NCBI RefSeq assembly: GCF_024345575.1
Contig: NZ_JAGQBJ010000014.1
Span: 1 to 64,000 of the forward strand
DNA length: 64,000 bases
Direction: 5' to 3'
DNA from: Cyanobium sp. Morenito 9A2
GTDB lineage: Bacteria; Cyanobacteriota; Cyanobacteriia; PCC-6307; Cyanobiaceae
In this document: piece by piece, positions 44,426 through 53,478 of the stretch
How the letters are laid out: the number at the start of each line of letters is the position of its first letter
Position numbering within the stretch: the stretch's first letter is position 1
Translations under genes and position numbers: made by a program
The notes under the pieces: model-generated
What the model was told of the DNA's origin: nothing
The model's database searches: none
What the model saw: only the letters and a program-made list of their open reading frames with translations

Positions 44426-45214
44426 TCAGCTGGCGGGGAGGCTGGGGGGCACAGGTGCTTGCTGGGGCTGCTGGGTGAGCGCTTCGCTGGGCCAGGAGTC
44501 GCGGTAGACATAGACGTGGCCGAGGGCGCGGGTGCCGAAGTGCCGACGCATCACTTTCCAGCCGGGCTCAGGCACCAACAACAGGAAGCCGGAACCAGCG
44601 CCGCCGGTGCGCGCCACCACCATCTCAGGCCCTGGATTGGATTTGGTCGGGGAGGCGATCAGCAACGTGTCGTTGGCCTGGCGCACCACGCCCAGGCGGT
44701 AGACGGTGCCCAGATCGCTGCCGCCGACGCGCAGAGAATAGCCGTTGCCGTCGATGTAGCGGTTGCAGATGCCGGTGAAATCAAACCGGCCCAACAGCGG
44801 ATCCACCTGGGCGGGGGAGGCCCCGACGGTGACGTAGCAGGGACGACGGTTGCTGACCTGCTCATAGATGTTCAGTTGGGCGCGCTCTCCCTTGCCGATC
44901 GGCGCCGCCACCAGGATGAAGCGGTCCTGTATGACCTCACGGGCATCGAACATGGCCCCCTGGGAGACGGCCACCGGCGGGGTTTTCACCGTTGGGGGAG
45001 CGGCCTCCAAGGCGGCTTGAGGCGCAGCGGTGGACAGTGGCTTGGCAGGGGCAGGGGCCTTGGCGGCAGGCAGCGCAGGGGAGGGAGCCGAAACGGCAGG
45101 AGCTGACCCCTGGGCAGGCTGAGCCTGGGCCGTCGGGACGCCAGAGCCGGCGAATCCGGCCGCCAGAACGGCCGTGGCCAGGGCGAGGCGTGGGGAATGA
45201 ACGGTGTACTTCAC
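44426..45214 (-). CDS. Exported DUF3747-type protein
   Basis: A 262-aa protein with a signal peptide (MKYTVHSPRLALATAVLAAG, then FAGSGVPTAQA). A Pro/Ala-rich linker of about 55 residues follows. The conserved domain includes FILVAAPIGKGERAQLNIYE, then RRPCYVT, FDFTGICNRYIDGNGYSLRV and FLLLVPEPGWKV. Two cysteines (in RRPCYV and TGICNR) may form a disulfide. I associate this pattern with DUF3747, a cyanobacterial exported domain of unknown function. Confidence 0.8.
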   Translation of the reverse strand: MKYTVHSPRLALATAVLAAGFAGSGVPTAQAQPAQGSAPAVSAPSPALPAAKAPAPAKPLSTAAPQAALEAAPPTVKTPPVAVSQGAMFDAREVIQDRFILVAAPIGKGERAQLNIYEQVSNRRPCYVTVGASPAQVDPLLGRFDFTGICNRYIDGNGYSLRVGGSDLGTVYRLGVVRQANDTLLIASPTKSNPGPEMVVARTGGAGSGFLLLVPEPGWKVMRRHFGTRALGHVYVYRDSWPSEALTQQPQQAPVPPSLPAS

Positions 45215-45272
45215 GACAACAGCGATGGCATTGGGGAGATCGTAGAAGTGCTCCCGCCAGGCGCCAGGGGGG

Positions 45273-45470
45273 TCAGGCCGGCTTGTTGAGACGAATTGCG
45301 ACCAGCAGGCTGAGGGCCGTGCCGGGAAGGCTGAGTCCCAGGATCAAACGGGTCAGGTTGACCCCCAGATCCGGATCGCCGTAGGCCAGCTCAAACACCG
45401 ATCCGGTGGCGGCGATGCCGAGCACGCAGGCCAGGGCCAGAAACAACCCAGCCAGGGGATTCATCGGCAT
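45273..45470 (-). CDS. Small two-span membrane protein
   Basis: A 65-aa protein. Helix 1 is LAGLFLALACVLGIAATGSV and helix 2 is LILGLSLPGTALSLLVAIRL, linked by FELAYGDPDLGVNLT. The GDPDLG loop looks conserved, but I do not recognise a family. It starts 6 bp after the def stop on the same strand and is probably co-transcribed. Confidence 0.7.
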   Translation of the reverse strand: MPMNPLAGLFLALACVLGIAATGSVFELAYGDPDLGVNLTRLILGLSLPGTALSLLVAIRLNKPA

Positions 45471-45476
45471 GGGATC

Positions 45477-46082
45477 TCAGCGAAGGGAGCGCACATGGGC
45501 GCGATCGAAACCCTTCTGCTGCAATTCCTCATTGAGGCTCAGCTCATCGGTGACGCGATCGACGAACAGCACCCCGGTGAGGTGGTCCATCTCGTGGAGA
45601 ATGCAGCGGGCCAGCAGCCCGTCGGTCTTGAGGCGACGGGGGCGGCCCTGCTCATCGCGGAAGCTGACCTCCACGGCAGCCGGACGGACGACGTTGAGGT
45701 AAACCCCAGGAATACTGAGGCAACCTTCCTCATAGGTTTCGAGCGCGGCGCTGGCGGCGGTGATCTCGGGGTTGATCAGCACCAGGGGAGGGGTGGCGGC
45801 ATTCTCCAGATCCAGATCGATCACCAGCAGTTGCTTGTTGACACCCACCTGGGGGGCGGCCAGGCCGATGCCGCGGGCGGCGTACATGCTCAGCAACATG
45901 TCCCTGGTCAGCTCCCGTACCGCGTCATCCACCTTGCTGATGCGCCTGGCGGGGGCGCGCAGGGCCTGATCACCAAGGGTGTGGATGCGCAGGGGCGGGG
46001 TGTCGAGGGGTTCTTTGGACACCTGCACGCCCCGGTTGGTCTGCTCCGCGGTGCGGGCCATCTGGGCGAAGAGGCTGGCCAC
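45477..46082 (-). CDS. def: Peptide deformylase
   Basis: A 201-aa metalloenzyme that removes formyl from nascent chains. All three motifs are present: GIGLAAPQVG, EEGCLSIPG and CILHEMDHLTG (HExDH metal site). Picocyanobacterial form with an N-terminal extension of about 30 residues before PLRIHTLGDQALRAPA. The best start is a GTG at 46082 giving (M)ASLFAQMARTA. The long upstream frame is antisense to the S9 peptidase and is discarded. Confidence 0.95.
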   Translation of the reverse strand: MASLFAQMARTAEQTNRGVQVSKEPLDTPPLRIHTLGDQALRAPARRISKVDDAVRELTRDMLLSMYAARGIGLAAPQVGVNKQLLVIDLDLENAATPPLVLINPEITAASAALETYEEGCLSIPGVYLNVVRPAAVEVSFRDEQGRPRRLKTDGLLARCILHEMDHLTGVLFVDRVTDELSLNEELQQKGFDRAHVRSLR

Positions 46083-46118
46083 GACACCACCTGAAACGAT
46101 GGGTCGATTGTAGGAGCC

Positions 46119-48140
46119 ATGCCGGAGGGCCAGTTGAGCGATGCGGCCAGGCCAGCGGCCACCTCCCGTGCTGCGCTGGCGCCCCTGCCGGCGGAACGCG
46201 TGGTGGGAAGCGACCCTGCACTCAAGGAACCCCGTTGGCACGCGGGTCGGCTGTTCTGGTTGGAGCAACGGCCCCAGGAGCAGGGACGCACCACCCTGCT
46301 GACCCGAGGGTGCCCCGGCGCCGAGCCGCTGGAGCTGACCCCGGGAGAGTGGAACCTGCGCAGCCGCGTCCATGACTACGGCGGCGGGGTGTACGCACTC
46401 GGCGAGGGGAGGGGAGGCGGCGGAAAGCCAGAGCCCTTGCTGGTGTTCGTCCACGACGGCGACCGCTGCCTCTGGCGCCTGGATCTGGGCCCAGCCTCCA
46501 GGGGCGGTCCCGTTGCGGGCCAGGTCCAGCCGGCCCCAGAGCCCCGACGGCTCACCGCGCCGGGCGCGCGCGCCTTCGCCGATGGCCTGATCGATGGCGC
46601 CCGTCGGCGCTGGATCGGTGTGATGGAGTCCGGGGGGCGCGATCGGCTGGTGGCGGTGGACCTGGCGGGGGGCGAACCGGTGCCGCTGCATGCGCCCGCC
46701 GACTTCTGTGGGTACGCGGTGCTCAGCCCCTCCGGCCGGCAGCTGGCGTGGGTGGAGTGGCAGCAACCGTTCATGCCCTGGGAGCGCAGCCAGCTTTGGC
46801 TGGGCCGATTCGAAGCCAGCGGCGCCCTGGTGGAGGCCCGTGTGATCGCTGGATCGGGTTCGGCGGACCCCCAGGGGGTGTCCGTGTTCCAGCCCCTGTG
46901 GCTGCCCAACGGGGATCTGGTGGTGGCCAACGACCGCAGCGGCTGGTGGAACCTGGAACGGCTGGCGGAGGCCGACCAACGGAAGGTGGGACACACCCCA
47001 TGGCAGCGGCTGCTGCCGCTGGAAGCTGAGTTCGCCCTGCCCCAGTGGGTCTACGGCATGGCCACCACCGCCTGGGACGGGGAGCATCTGGTGGCCGCCG
47101 CCTGCCGGCAGGGCCGCTGGGAGCTGGGGCGCCTTGCGCTGCCCGAAGACCCCGGGGCGGATGGCCTCTGGCAGCCCCTCAATCTGCCCTTCGACGACCT
47201 GGGCCAAGTCGTCGCCGAAGAAGGCCGACTGGCCTGCCTCGCCAGCGGCCCCACGGTGGGCCAGGGCCTGCTGGAGCTGGAGCTGGCCACGGGCCGCTGG
47301 AGCCACTGCCCCGTGGCGGTCGAGGTCTTGCCGGCGGAACTGATCAGCCCACCCGAGCCCCTCTGGTTCGCGGGCTACGGCAACGCGCCCACCCACGCCT
47401 GGTACCACCCGCCCATCGGGGGCGCCCAGCCCAGTACACCGCTGCTGGTGAGGGGGCACAGCGGCCCCACGGCCATGGCGCGCACGGGCCTGAACCCCGT
47501 GATCCCCTACTGGACGTCGCGGGGGTGGGGAGTGGTGGATGTGAACTACGGCGGCTCAACGGGCTTCGGGCGCGCCTACCGCGAGCGGCTCGATGGCCAA
47601 TGGGGCGTGGTGGATGTGGCCGACTGCGCCGCCGCCGCCCTGGCCCTGGTGGCGGCGGGCAAGGCCGACCCTGAGCGGATCGCCATCGAAGGCGGCAGCG
47701 CGGCGGGCTTCACGGTGCTGGCGGCCCTCTGCTTCACCGACGTGTTCCGGGCCGGGGCCTGCCGCTACGCCGTGGCTGATCTGACGGCGATGGCCACGGA
47801 GACACACCGCTTCGAGGCGCGCTATCTCGATGGGTTGGTGGGCCCCTGGCCGGAATCGCAGGCCCTGTACCTGCAGCGCTCACCCCTGGAGCACGCGGAT
47901 CGCATCGGCTGCCCTGTGATCTTCTTCCAAGGTCTCAACGATCAGGTGGTTCCCCCCGCGCAGACCGAGCGCATGGCCGCCGCTTTGCGGGCGAACGGCA
48001 TCAGGGCGGAGGTGCACCTGTTTCCTGAAGAGGGCCACGGCTTCCGCAGCGGTGGGGTGCAACGCCAGGTGCTGGTGGCCACCGAAGCCTTCTTCCGCCG
48101 TCAGTTCAACCTCCTTCCGCTCGACCTTCCCGGCCTTTGA
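46119..48140 (+). CDS. S9 family serine peptidase (acylaminoacyl/dipeptidyl peptidase type)
   Basis: A 673-aa protein. An N-terminal beta-propeller domain (about residues 30-400) gates a C-terminal alpha/beta hydrolase. The nucleophile Ser is in IEGGSAAGFTVLA (about 526), the Asp in GLNDQVVPP (about 608) and the His in PEEGHGF (about 640). WTSRGWGVVDVNYGGSTGFG is typical of the family. Probably cytoplasmic, as no signal peptide is seen. The stop overlaps the ATG of the gltS-like gene. Confidence 0.9.
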   Translation: MPEGQLSDAARPAATSRAALAPLPAERVVGSDPALKEPRWHAGRLFWLEQRPQEQGRTTLLTRGCPGAEPLELTPGEWNLRSRVHDYGGGVYALGEGRGGGGKPEPLLVFVHDGDRCLWRLDLGPASRGGPVAGQVQPAPEPRRLTAPGARAFADGLIDGARRRWIGVMESGGRDRLVAVDLAGGEPVPLHAPADFCGYAVLSPSGRQLAWVEWQQPFMPWERSQLWLGRFEASGALVEARVIAGSGSADPQGVSVFQPLWLPNGDLVVANDRSGWWNLERLAEADQRKVGHTPWQRLLPLEAEFALPQWVYGMATTAWDGEHLVAAACRQGRWELGRLALPEDPGADGLWQPLNLPFDDLGQVVAEEGRLACLASGPTVGQGLLELELATGRWSHCPVAVEVLPAELISPPEPLWFAGYGNAPTHAWYHPPIGGAQPSTPLLVRGHSGPTAMARTGLNPVIPYWTSRGWGVVDVNYGGSTGFGRAYRERLDGQWGVVDVADCAAAALALVAAGKADPERIAIEGGSAAGFTVLAALCFTDVFRAGACRYAVADLTAMATETHRFEARYLDGLVGPWPESQALYLQRSPLEHADRIGCPVIFFQGLNDQVVPPAQTERMAAALRANGIRAEVHLFPEEGHGFRSGGVQRQVLVATEAFFRRQFNLLPLDLPGL

Positions 48141-49555
48141 TGAACGATCTCGCCCCGATGCTCCTGGCGCTCTGGCACGACTGGGGGGTCACCGTGCTGG
48201 TGGCGGTGGCCGGGCTGGCCGGGCTCCTGGCGCTGGGGCGGCTGCTGGGCAACGCCTTGGGGTTGCATCTGCTGGGCATCCCCGAGGCCCTGCTGGCCGG
48301 AACGATCGGGCTGGCGGTGGCCCCCACGGGCCTGGTGCCGCTGGTGCCCGAGCCCGTGATTGCCCTGTGGGCGGAGCTGCCCACGGCGCTGCTCACACTG
48401 GTGTTCGCCTGCCTGCTGCTGGGCAAGCCGCTGCCCAACCCAGGCGGATTGTGGCGGCCGCTGTCGGCCCAGGTGCTGATGGCGCTCACGATCGCCTTTG
48501 GCCAGTACCTGGTGGCGGGCCTGGCGGTGCTGCTGCTGCTGCAACCCTGGCTGGGGGTGCATCCGCTGATGGGGGTGCTGATCGAGGTGGCCTACGAGGG
48601 CGGCCACGGCTCGGCGGCGGCAATGGGGCCGATCTATGCCGACCTTGGCTTCCCCGGGGGAGAGGCCCTGGGGCTGGCGCTGTCCACGGTGGGGCTGCTG
48701 GCGGCCACGGTGGTGGGCGGGCTGGTAGTGGTGCTGGGGCGCGGCCGGGGCTGGCTGCTGGCGGACCGGCAGGAGCCCATGGAACCAGGGGTGGCGGCAG
48801 GCGCGGCGCCGACCCCAGGATGGGCGCCGGAGCCCCCAGAGCCGGCCCCGCCAGCGCCGCACGCCACACCTTTCAAAGGACCGGCCGAGCGCTGGGCCGT
48901 GAACCTGGCCCTCACCGGGGTGGCGGTGGTCGTGGGTTATTCGCTCTGGGCCTCCCTGGGCTGGCTGGCGGATCAGCTGGGGGGTGGCTTCAAGCTGGTG
49001 ATCGATGCCCTGCCGGTGTTCCCGCTGGCTCTGGCGGGTTCGCTGCTGGTGCGGCTGGTGCTGGAGAAGACGGGCAAGGGGCACTGGACCTCCGCGCCGA
49101 TTCAGAGCCTGGTGAGCACCCTGGCGGCGGATCTGTTGATCACGGCGGCCACCGCCTGCCTTGACCTCTCGCTGTTGCGCCACGACTGGCTGCCGCTGAC
49201 AGTGTTGGCGGCGGCGGGGCTGCTCTGGAACCTCGGGGTGCTGCTGCTGCTGGCGCCACGGATCCTGCCGGCCCCCTGGTTCGAGCGCGGGATTGTGGAG
49301 TTCGGCCAGGGCACGGGGGTAGCCGCGAGCGGATTGTTGCTGCTGCGCATGTCCGACCCCGCCGATGCCTCCGACGCCCTGCCGGCGTTCTCGATCAAGC
49401 AGCTGATCCTGCAGCCCCTGATCGCCGGAGGCGTGATCACCGTGGGGGCACCGCTGGCGGTGATGAACATCGGGCTGCCGGCCTGGACGGCCCTCTGCCT
49501 GGTGCTGGTGCTGATCTGGATCAGCCTGGGGCTGTGGCTGGCCCGACGGGCCTGA
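48140..49555 (+). CDS. Sodium/glutamate symporter GltS-like
   Basis: A 471-aa carrier with about ten or eleven membrane helices in two inverted halves. EALLAGTIGLAVAPTG and GVLIEVAYEGGHGSAAAMGP (the GGHGxAA loop of GltS) lie in half 1. FERGIVEFGQGTGVAASGLL lies in half 2. The central loop is Pro/Ala-rich. It likely imports glutamate with Na+. The ATG at 48140 overlaps the peptidase stop (TGATG), so peptidase and carrier may act together in peptide or amino-acid use. Confidence 0.8.
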   Translation: MNDLAPMLLALWHDWGVTVLVAVAGLAGLLALGRLLGNALGLHLLGIPEALLAGTIGLAVAPTGLVPLVPEPVIALWAELPTALLTLVFACLLLGKPLPNPGGLWRPLSAQVLMALTIAFGQYLVAGLAVLLLLQPWLGVHPLMGVLIEVAYEGGHGSAAAMGPIYADLGFPGGEALGLALSTVGLLAATVVGGLVVVLGRGRGWLLADRQEPMEPGVAAGAAPTPGWAPEPPEPAPPAPHATPFKGPAERWAVNLALTGVAVVVGYSLWASLGWLADQLGGGFKLVIDALPVFPLALAGSLLVRLVLEKTGKGHWTSAPIQSLVSTLAADLLITAATACLDLSLLRHDWLPLTVLAAAGLLWNLGVLLLLAPRILPAPWFERGIVEFGQGTGVAASGLLLLRMSDPADASDALPAFSIKQLILQPLIAGGVITVGAPLAVMNIGLPAWTALCLVLVLIWISLGLWLARRA

Positions 49556-49577
49556 GGGCGCCCGCGGTTGCTTGCGT

Positions 49578-51674
49578 TCAACGAACCATCGCCGCCACGT
49601 TGCCGCCATCGACGGTGAGCAGGGCGCCGGTGGTGCGCTCCATACGGGCCAAAGCCACGAAGGCGCCTGCCACATCGCTGGCGCGCACCTCCTGGCCGAG
49701 CAGATTGCCGCCCATGTAGGCCTCCTCCGTAAGGCCGCGGGCGGCGGCGCGTTCTTGAATCATGGTGTCGTCGAGCAGGCCGGAGCGGATGCGATCGGCG
49801 TTGAGGCCGTTGGCGCGGATCCCCTGGGATCCGCCCTCCAGGGAGTACTGGCGCATGAGGGCCAGCAGGGCCGCCTTGGCGATGCCGTAGGCACCGAACG
49901 CGGGGCCCGGGTTGAGGGCCTGCTTGGAGACATTGAACAAGAGCTGGCCGCCGAAGCCCTGGGCTTCGAACACCGCCACCGCCGCCTGGGCCACATGCTG
50001 ATGGGCAAAGAAATTCAGCTCGAAGCTGGCGCGCAGGTCGGCGTCTGGGAGCTGGGCGATCGGGCCACTCCAGGCGGCACCGGCGTTGGAGACAACGATG
50101 TCGAGGCCACCGAAGTGGGCGCAGGCCGCGGCAATGGCGGCGCGCACCGCCACCGGATCGGTGACATCACACCCCAGGCCCAGGGCCAGCGGCCCGCAGG
50201 CGGCCGCCGTGGCTCCTGCCCCTTCGCCATCGAGGTCAAGCACCACCAGATCGGCCCCCTGGGCCGCGAAGGCCCGGGCGGTGGCGGCGCCGATGCCGCC
50301 GGCCCCGCCGGTGACCAGCACCACCTGGCGGGCCAGGGGTTTTTCGGAGCCCGTGCCGAGCTTGGCCTGCTCCAGGCTCCAGTACTCCATGTCGAAGGTG
50401 TCGTCTTCGCCCACGGGCCGAAAAGAGCCCAAGGCTTCGGCGGCCAGCAGGGTGGCGGCCCAGGCGCCGGCGATGTCGGCGGTGACGGAGGCGGCGACGG
50501 CGCTGGCCCCCACCCCGATCAGACCCAGCCCCGGCAGGGCCAGCACCCGCGGCAGGGGATCGAGCGCCTTTTTGATCCCGCCGACGCGGGCGTTCTGGCG
50601 CGCGAAGTAAGCCTGATATTCCGAGATGTAGGCGGCCAAGGCCTGCTCGGCGGCGGCGGCCCAGGCGCTAAGAGCTTCCGCATCTCCGGCGGGCGGTGCG
50701 GGCGGCAGCACCAGGGGGCGGGCCTTGGTGCGGATCACGTGGTCGGGGGTGGCGACGCCCCGGCTGGCCCAATCCGCCAGGCGCTGGTCGTTGACCACAG
50801 CCAGCGCGGGCCCATCGGCGCGCAGATCCAGCAGCCAACGGCAGGCAAGACCCTGGGCCCCGGCGGCCCGGCCGAGGGCCCCTCGCAAGAGCGGGAGCAA
50901 CGCCGCCGCAGGCGCGGCGGGGCTCGGCAGGGGACGTGGCTGGAACGAGCGCTCCACCTGGTCCAGGGCGCGCTCGGCCTCCCCCACCAGCGCGATCATC
51001 CGCCCGTAGCTCTGCTTCGCCGTGGCTCCAAAGGAGAAGAGTCCGTGCTGGAGCAGCACCATCCCCTCCAGCTCCAGGCCGCGGGCGGCAGCCCGGGCCG
51101 CGGACGCTTCGTAGGCCTCCGCGGCCGCCTTGGCCAGGGCGAAACCGGGCATCACGTAGGGCACGATCGCCACCCGATCGCCGTAGATCCGCCGGCAGAC
51201 CGCTTCGGCGTCGGGTTGATCGGCGAGTGCCAGCAGGGCAATCGAGTGGGTGTGGTCGACGAAGGGGTGGGGCAGGAAGGCATGCAGCAGCGCCTCCACC
51301 GAGGGGTTGGGGGCGGCCGGATCGATCAGGTTCTGGCGCTGGGCGGCCACCATGTCCTCATCGCTCAGGGCCGCCAGGGCGCGCAGGGCCACGAGGGGCT
51401 CCAGGCGCACGGCGGGATGGCCGGGGGGCTCGATCGTGGCCAGGTCCCAGCCGGAGCCTTTGACGCACAGCACCGGAATCGCTTCCCCCAGCAGCCCCGA
51501 GACGCTCGTTTTCACCGAGGTGTTGCCGCCGCCGTGCAGTACCAGATCCGGATCGGACCCCAGCAGCCGCGCCGTGTAGGTGCGCAGGGCCAGGGCCTCG
51601 GAGACACCGGCGGCGCCATAGCGCTCAACGGCGGTAGCGGCGCCGGCGTCCGACCAGAGGTTACGGGCGGGCAT
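49578..51674 (-). CDS. Bifunctional class II aldolase / short-chain dehydrogenase
   Basis: A 698-aa fusion. Residues 1 to about 430 are a class II aldolase/adducin domain (DPDLVLHGGGNTSVKTSVSG, with the HPF/HTHS metal region FLPHPFVDHTHSIALLAL). From about 447 an SDR domain follows with VVLVTGGAGGIGAATARAFA, the SNAGAA motif and YGIAK (YxxxK). This is the layout of bifunctional rhamnulose-1-phosphate aldolase/lactaldehyde dehydrogenase. The true sugar in this host is unknown. Same strand as the CoA-transferase. Confidence 0.88.
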   Translation of the reverse strand: MPARNLWSDAGAATAVERYGAAGVSEALALRTYTARLLGSDPDLVLHGGGNTSVKTSVSGLLGEAIPVLCVKGSGWDLATIEPPGHPAVRLEPLVALRALAALSDEDMVAAQRQNLIDPAAPNPSVEALLHAFLPHPFVDHTHSIALLALADQPDAEAVCRRIYGDRVAIVPYVMPGFALAKAAAEAYEASAARAAARGLELEGMVLLQHGLFSFGATAKQSYGRMIALVGEAERALDQVERSFQPRPLPSPAAPAAALLPLLRGALGRAAGAQGLACRWLLDLRADGPALAVVNDQRLADWASRGVATPDHVIRTKARPLVLPPAPPAGDAEALSAWAAAAEQALAAYISEYQAYFARQNARVGGIKKALDPLPRVLALPGLGLIGVGASAVAASVTADIAGAWAATLLAAEALGSFRPVGEDDTFDMEYWSLEQAKLGTGSEKPLARQVVLVTGGAGGIGAATARAFAAQGADLVVLDLDGEGAGATAAACGPLALGLGCDVTDPVAVRAAIAAACAHFGGLDIVVSNAGAAWSGPIAQLPDADLRASFELNFFAHQHVAQAAVAVFEAQGFGGQLLFNVSKQALNPGPAFGAYGIAKAALLALMRQYSLEGGSQGIRANGLNADRIRSGLLDDTMIQERAAARGLTEEAYMGGNLLGQEVRASDVAGAFVALARMERTTGALLTVDGGNVAAMVR

Positions 51675-51744
51675 GGGCGCAGGGTTGACAGCGGCGCCTG
51701 GAGGCTACGGGGGCGTGGGGTGCTGGAGAGACGAAGCCGGGGGT

Positions 51745-53190
51745 CTAGCCCCAGCTGAGGGGGGAGGAGCCCAGCGGTTGGGGCCCACGCTCGAAGCCGG
51801 GACGCAGGTCGGGCATCTCGATCAGGCTGGGCAGATAGGTGATCTCGCCGAAGGGGCTGTCGATGCTGGCCAGGGGCAAATCGCTCTGACAGACCAGATC
51901 GGCCCAGGCCTTGGAGCCCTCCAGGGCGGCCGCGTCGAGCAGACCGACCTCCTGGGCCCACATCGCCATGCGCGTGAGCGAGACGCGCACCTGGTAGCTG
52001 CCGCCTTCGTCGGCCCGCCGCAGCAGGGCCGAGGCCACGGCGGCCGCACCGACGTAGCCCGCGAGGTAGTCGGCGAAGATCGCCTGGACCGGCATCATCG
52101 GAGCGTCGACCGCCCCCTCCACGTCGACATAGCCAGACACCGCGACGGCAAGCATGTCGAAGCCACGGAAATTGGCCCACTCACCTTCGAAATCAAAGCA
52201 GCGCAGTTCGTGGGCGATGATCCCCGGACGACTCTCCGCCAGGGTTCGCGGTGAGATGCCCTTCTGGTCGAGATTCAGATAGGAGCAGGTGAACACATCC
52301 GCATCCTGCAGCAGGCGCGCGAACTGCTGGTGATCGTCGGTGTTGCGGAAATCGCAGTAGGCGGCCCGCTTGCCGATGTCCGTTTCCATGCGCCAGTTCA
52401 TGTGATCCGGGTAGTCAACGCGGGACAGGTGCAGCACATCGGCGCCGAACTCCGCCAGGGTGCGGGCGGTGATCGGTCCACCGATGACATGGGTGGAATC
52501 CAGCACCTTGATCCCAGCCAGGGGCCTGCCGTTGCTTGGCAAGCCAGCGGGCAAAGGGATCGGGTCGCTCTCACCGATCTTGGTCAGCTCGACGACGGGC
52601 TTGGCCGCCAGTCGGGCGCCTACGGGGTGGGCACGCCACACATCTGGAGAGCGAACAACGCCGACGGCACCGCCCTCCTCGCGGATCGCACGCTCCAGGT
52701 CCTCGGCGTTCCACTGCATCACCGCGGCCTCCACAGCCCGCTGGGTGGGGCCACAGCGGAGGGTGCGGTAGACCGCATCGCGCAGGCGGGGATACAACAA
52801 CTCAAACTTAATGAAGTGACCATCCCTAGTGGGATAGAACTCGCCTCCAACGGCATCATCAAAACTCACAGGACTTCCATAATCCGTGAATCCGATCTGG
52901 TGGCCGTTCTGGCGTAGAAAGGCGATGCCGTGGTGCTGGTGCACGGCGTGCTCCACATCGGTGGTGACGCTCTGGGGCTGACCACCGCGGGCCACCCAGA
53001 TGTCGCCAAGGGCCATGCCGAGCGAGGCCTGGGCAGCGGCCATCAGCTCCCCGAAACGGTGACGCGAGGCAAGGATGGGATCTTGGCCCTTGATCGTGAC
53101 CGGGGCGCCGTAATGGTCTTCCCGACGACCCAGGGCCAACTGGATCATGTCCAGGGCCTTCTGGGTCGAAGCCACATCAACGTTGGCCAT
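51745..53190 (-). CDS. CoA-transferase family III (CaiB/BaiF) protein
   Basis: A 481-aa protein. The class III CoA-transferase core begins around residue 225 (RPLAGIKVLDSTHVIGGPIT, then ARTLAEFGADVLHL) with IGKRAAYCDFRN and the catalytic-Asp region ADVFTCSYLNLDQKG. The first 220 residues form a diverged additional lobe (MANVDVASTQKALDMIQLAL). Members move CoA between carboxylic acids. Substrates are not predictable. The ATG at 53190 is used, with a TTG two codons upstream as an alternative. It is the last host gene before the integron. Confidence 0.85.
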   Translation of the reverse strand: MANVDVASTQKALDMIQLALGRREDHYGAPVTIKGQDPILASRHRFGELMAAAQASLGMALGDIWVARGGQPQSVTTDVEHAVHQHHGIAFLRQNGHQIGFTDYGSPVSFDDAVGGEFYPTRDGHFIKFELLYPRLRDAVYRTLRCGPTQRAVEAAVMQWNAEDLERAIREEGGAVGVVRSPDVWRAHPVGARLAAKPVVELTKIGESDPIPLPAGLPSNGRPLAGIKVLDSTHVIGGPITARTLAEFGADVLHLSRVDYPDHMNWRMETDIGKRAAYCDFRNTDDHQQFARLLQDADVFTCSYLNLDQKGISPRTLAESRPGIIAHELRCFDFEGEWANFRGFDMLAVAVSGYVDVEGAVDAPMMPVQAIFADYLAGYVGAAAVASALLRRADEGGSYQVRVSLTRMAMWAQEVGLLDAAALEGSKAWADLVCQSDLPLASIDSPFGEITYLPSLIEMPDLRPGFERGPQPLGSSPLSWG

Positions 53191-53478
53191 GGTCAATCGG
53201 AATCAATGAGCTGCCAGAGGAATCTAGGCGGATGCAGAACAAAGGGCAAAGCAATGACAAACAGATCAAGCCAGAACACAGGTCTTGAGACCCAATCAGG
53301 AGCACCAGAGGTGATCATTATGCACATGAATGTCAACAAAGATGTGGCACGCCCCAACGATCTCATCCGTGACATCCAACAGAAGCGACGGCAGGATCAG
53401 AGCGGTGGAACCGACCCAACGGCGAAAGGGCCCAGGTACCGGCCATGGGAACACTGAGGTCAACTTCAATCAGAGCTG
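53191..53478. other. Gap between the CoA-transferase and integrase genes
   Basis: A 288-bp region between divergent genes with visibly lower GC than the upstream genes. It must hold the intI promoter and probably that of the CoA-transferase. A 60-codon minus-strand frame (53375-53193) with one hydrophobic stretch ends at the CoA-transferase start, and a 67-codon plus-strand frame (53254-53457) also exists. Neither is convincing. No clear operator was found. Confidence 0.5.

Noticed and set aside
49572-51758. 728-codon open frame on the plus strand
   Set aside because: Antisense to the aldolase/SDR gene, which has clear domains and motifs. The plus frame is Gly/Gln-rich without similarity to any family.
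53193-53375. 60-codon minus-strand frame ending at the CoA-transferase start
   Set aside because: One hydrophobic stretch and suggestive spacing, but no ribosome site, no known family, and overlap with an equally open plus-strand frame. Not enough to call a leader peptide.
53420-53450. GGTACC palindrome upstream of intI as a LexA/SOS site
   Set aside because: It does not match the cyanobacterial LexA consensus as I know it (RGTACNNNDGTWCB) over both halves, so SOS control of intI is not claimed.
53254-53457. 67-codon plus-strand frame just before intI
   Set aside because: Polar, low-complexity product with no recognised motif. The region more likely serves as the intI promoter.
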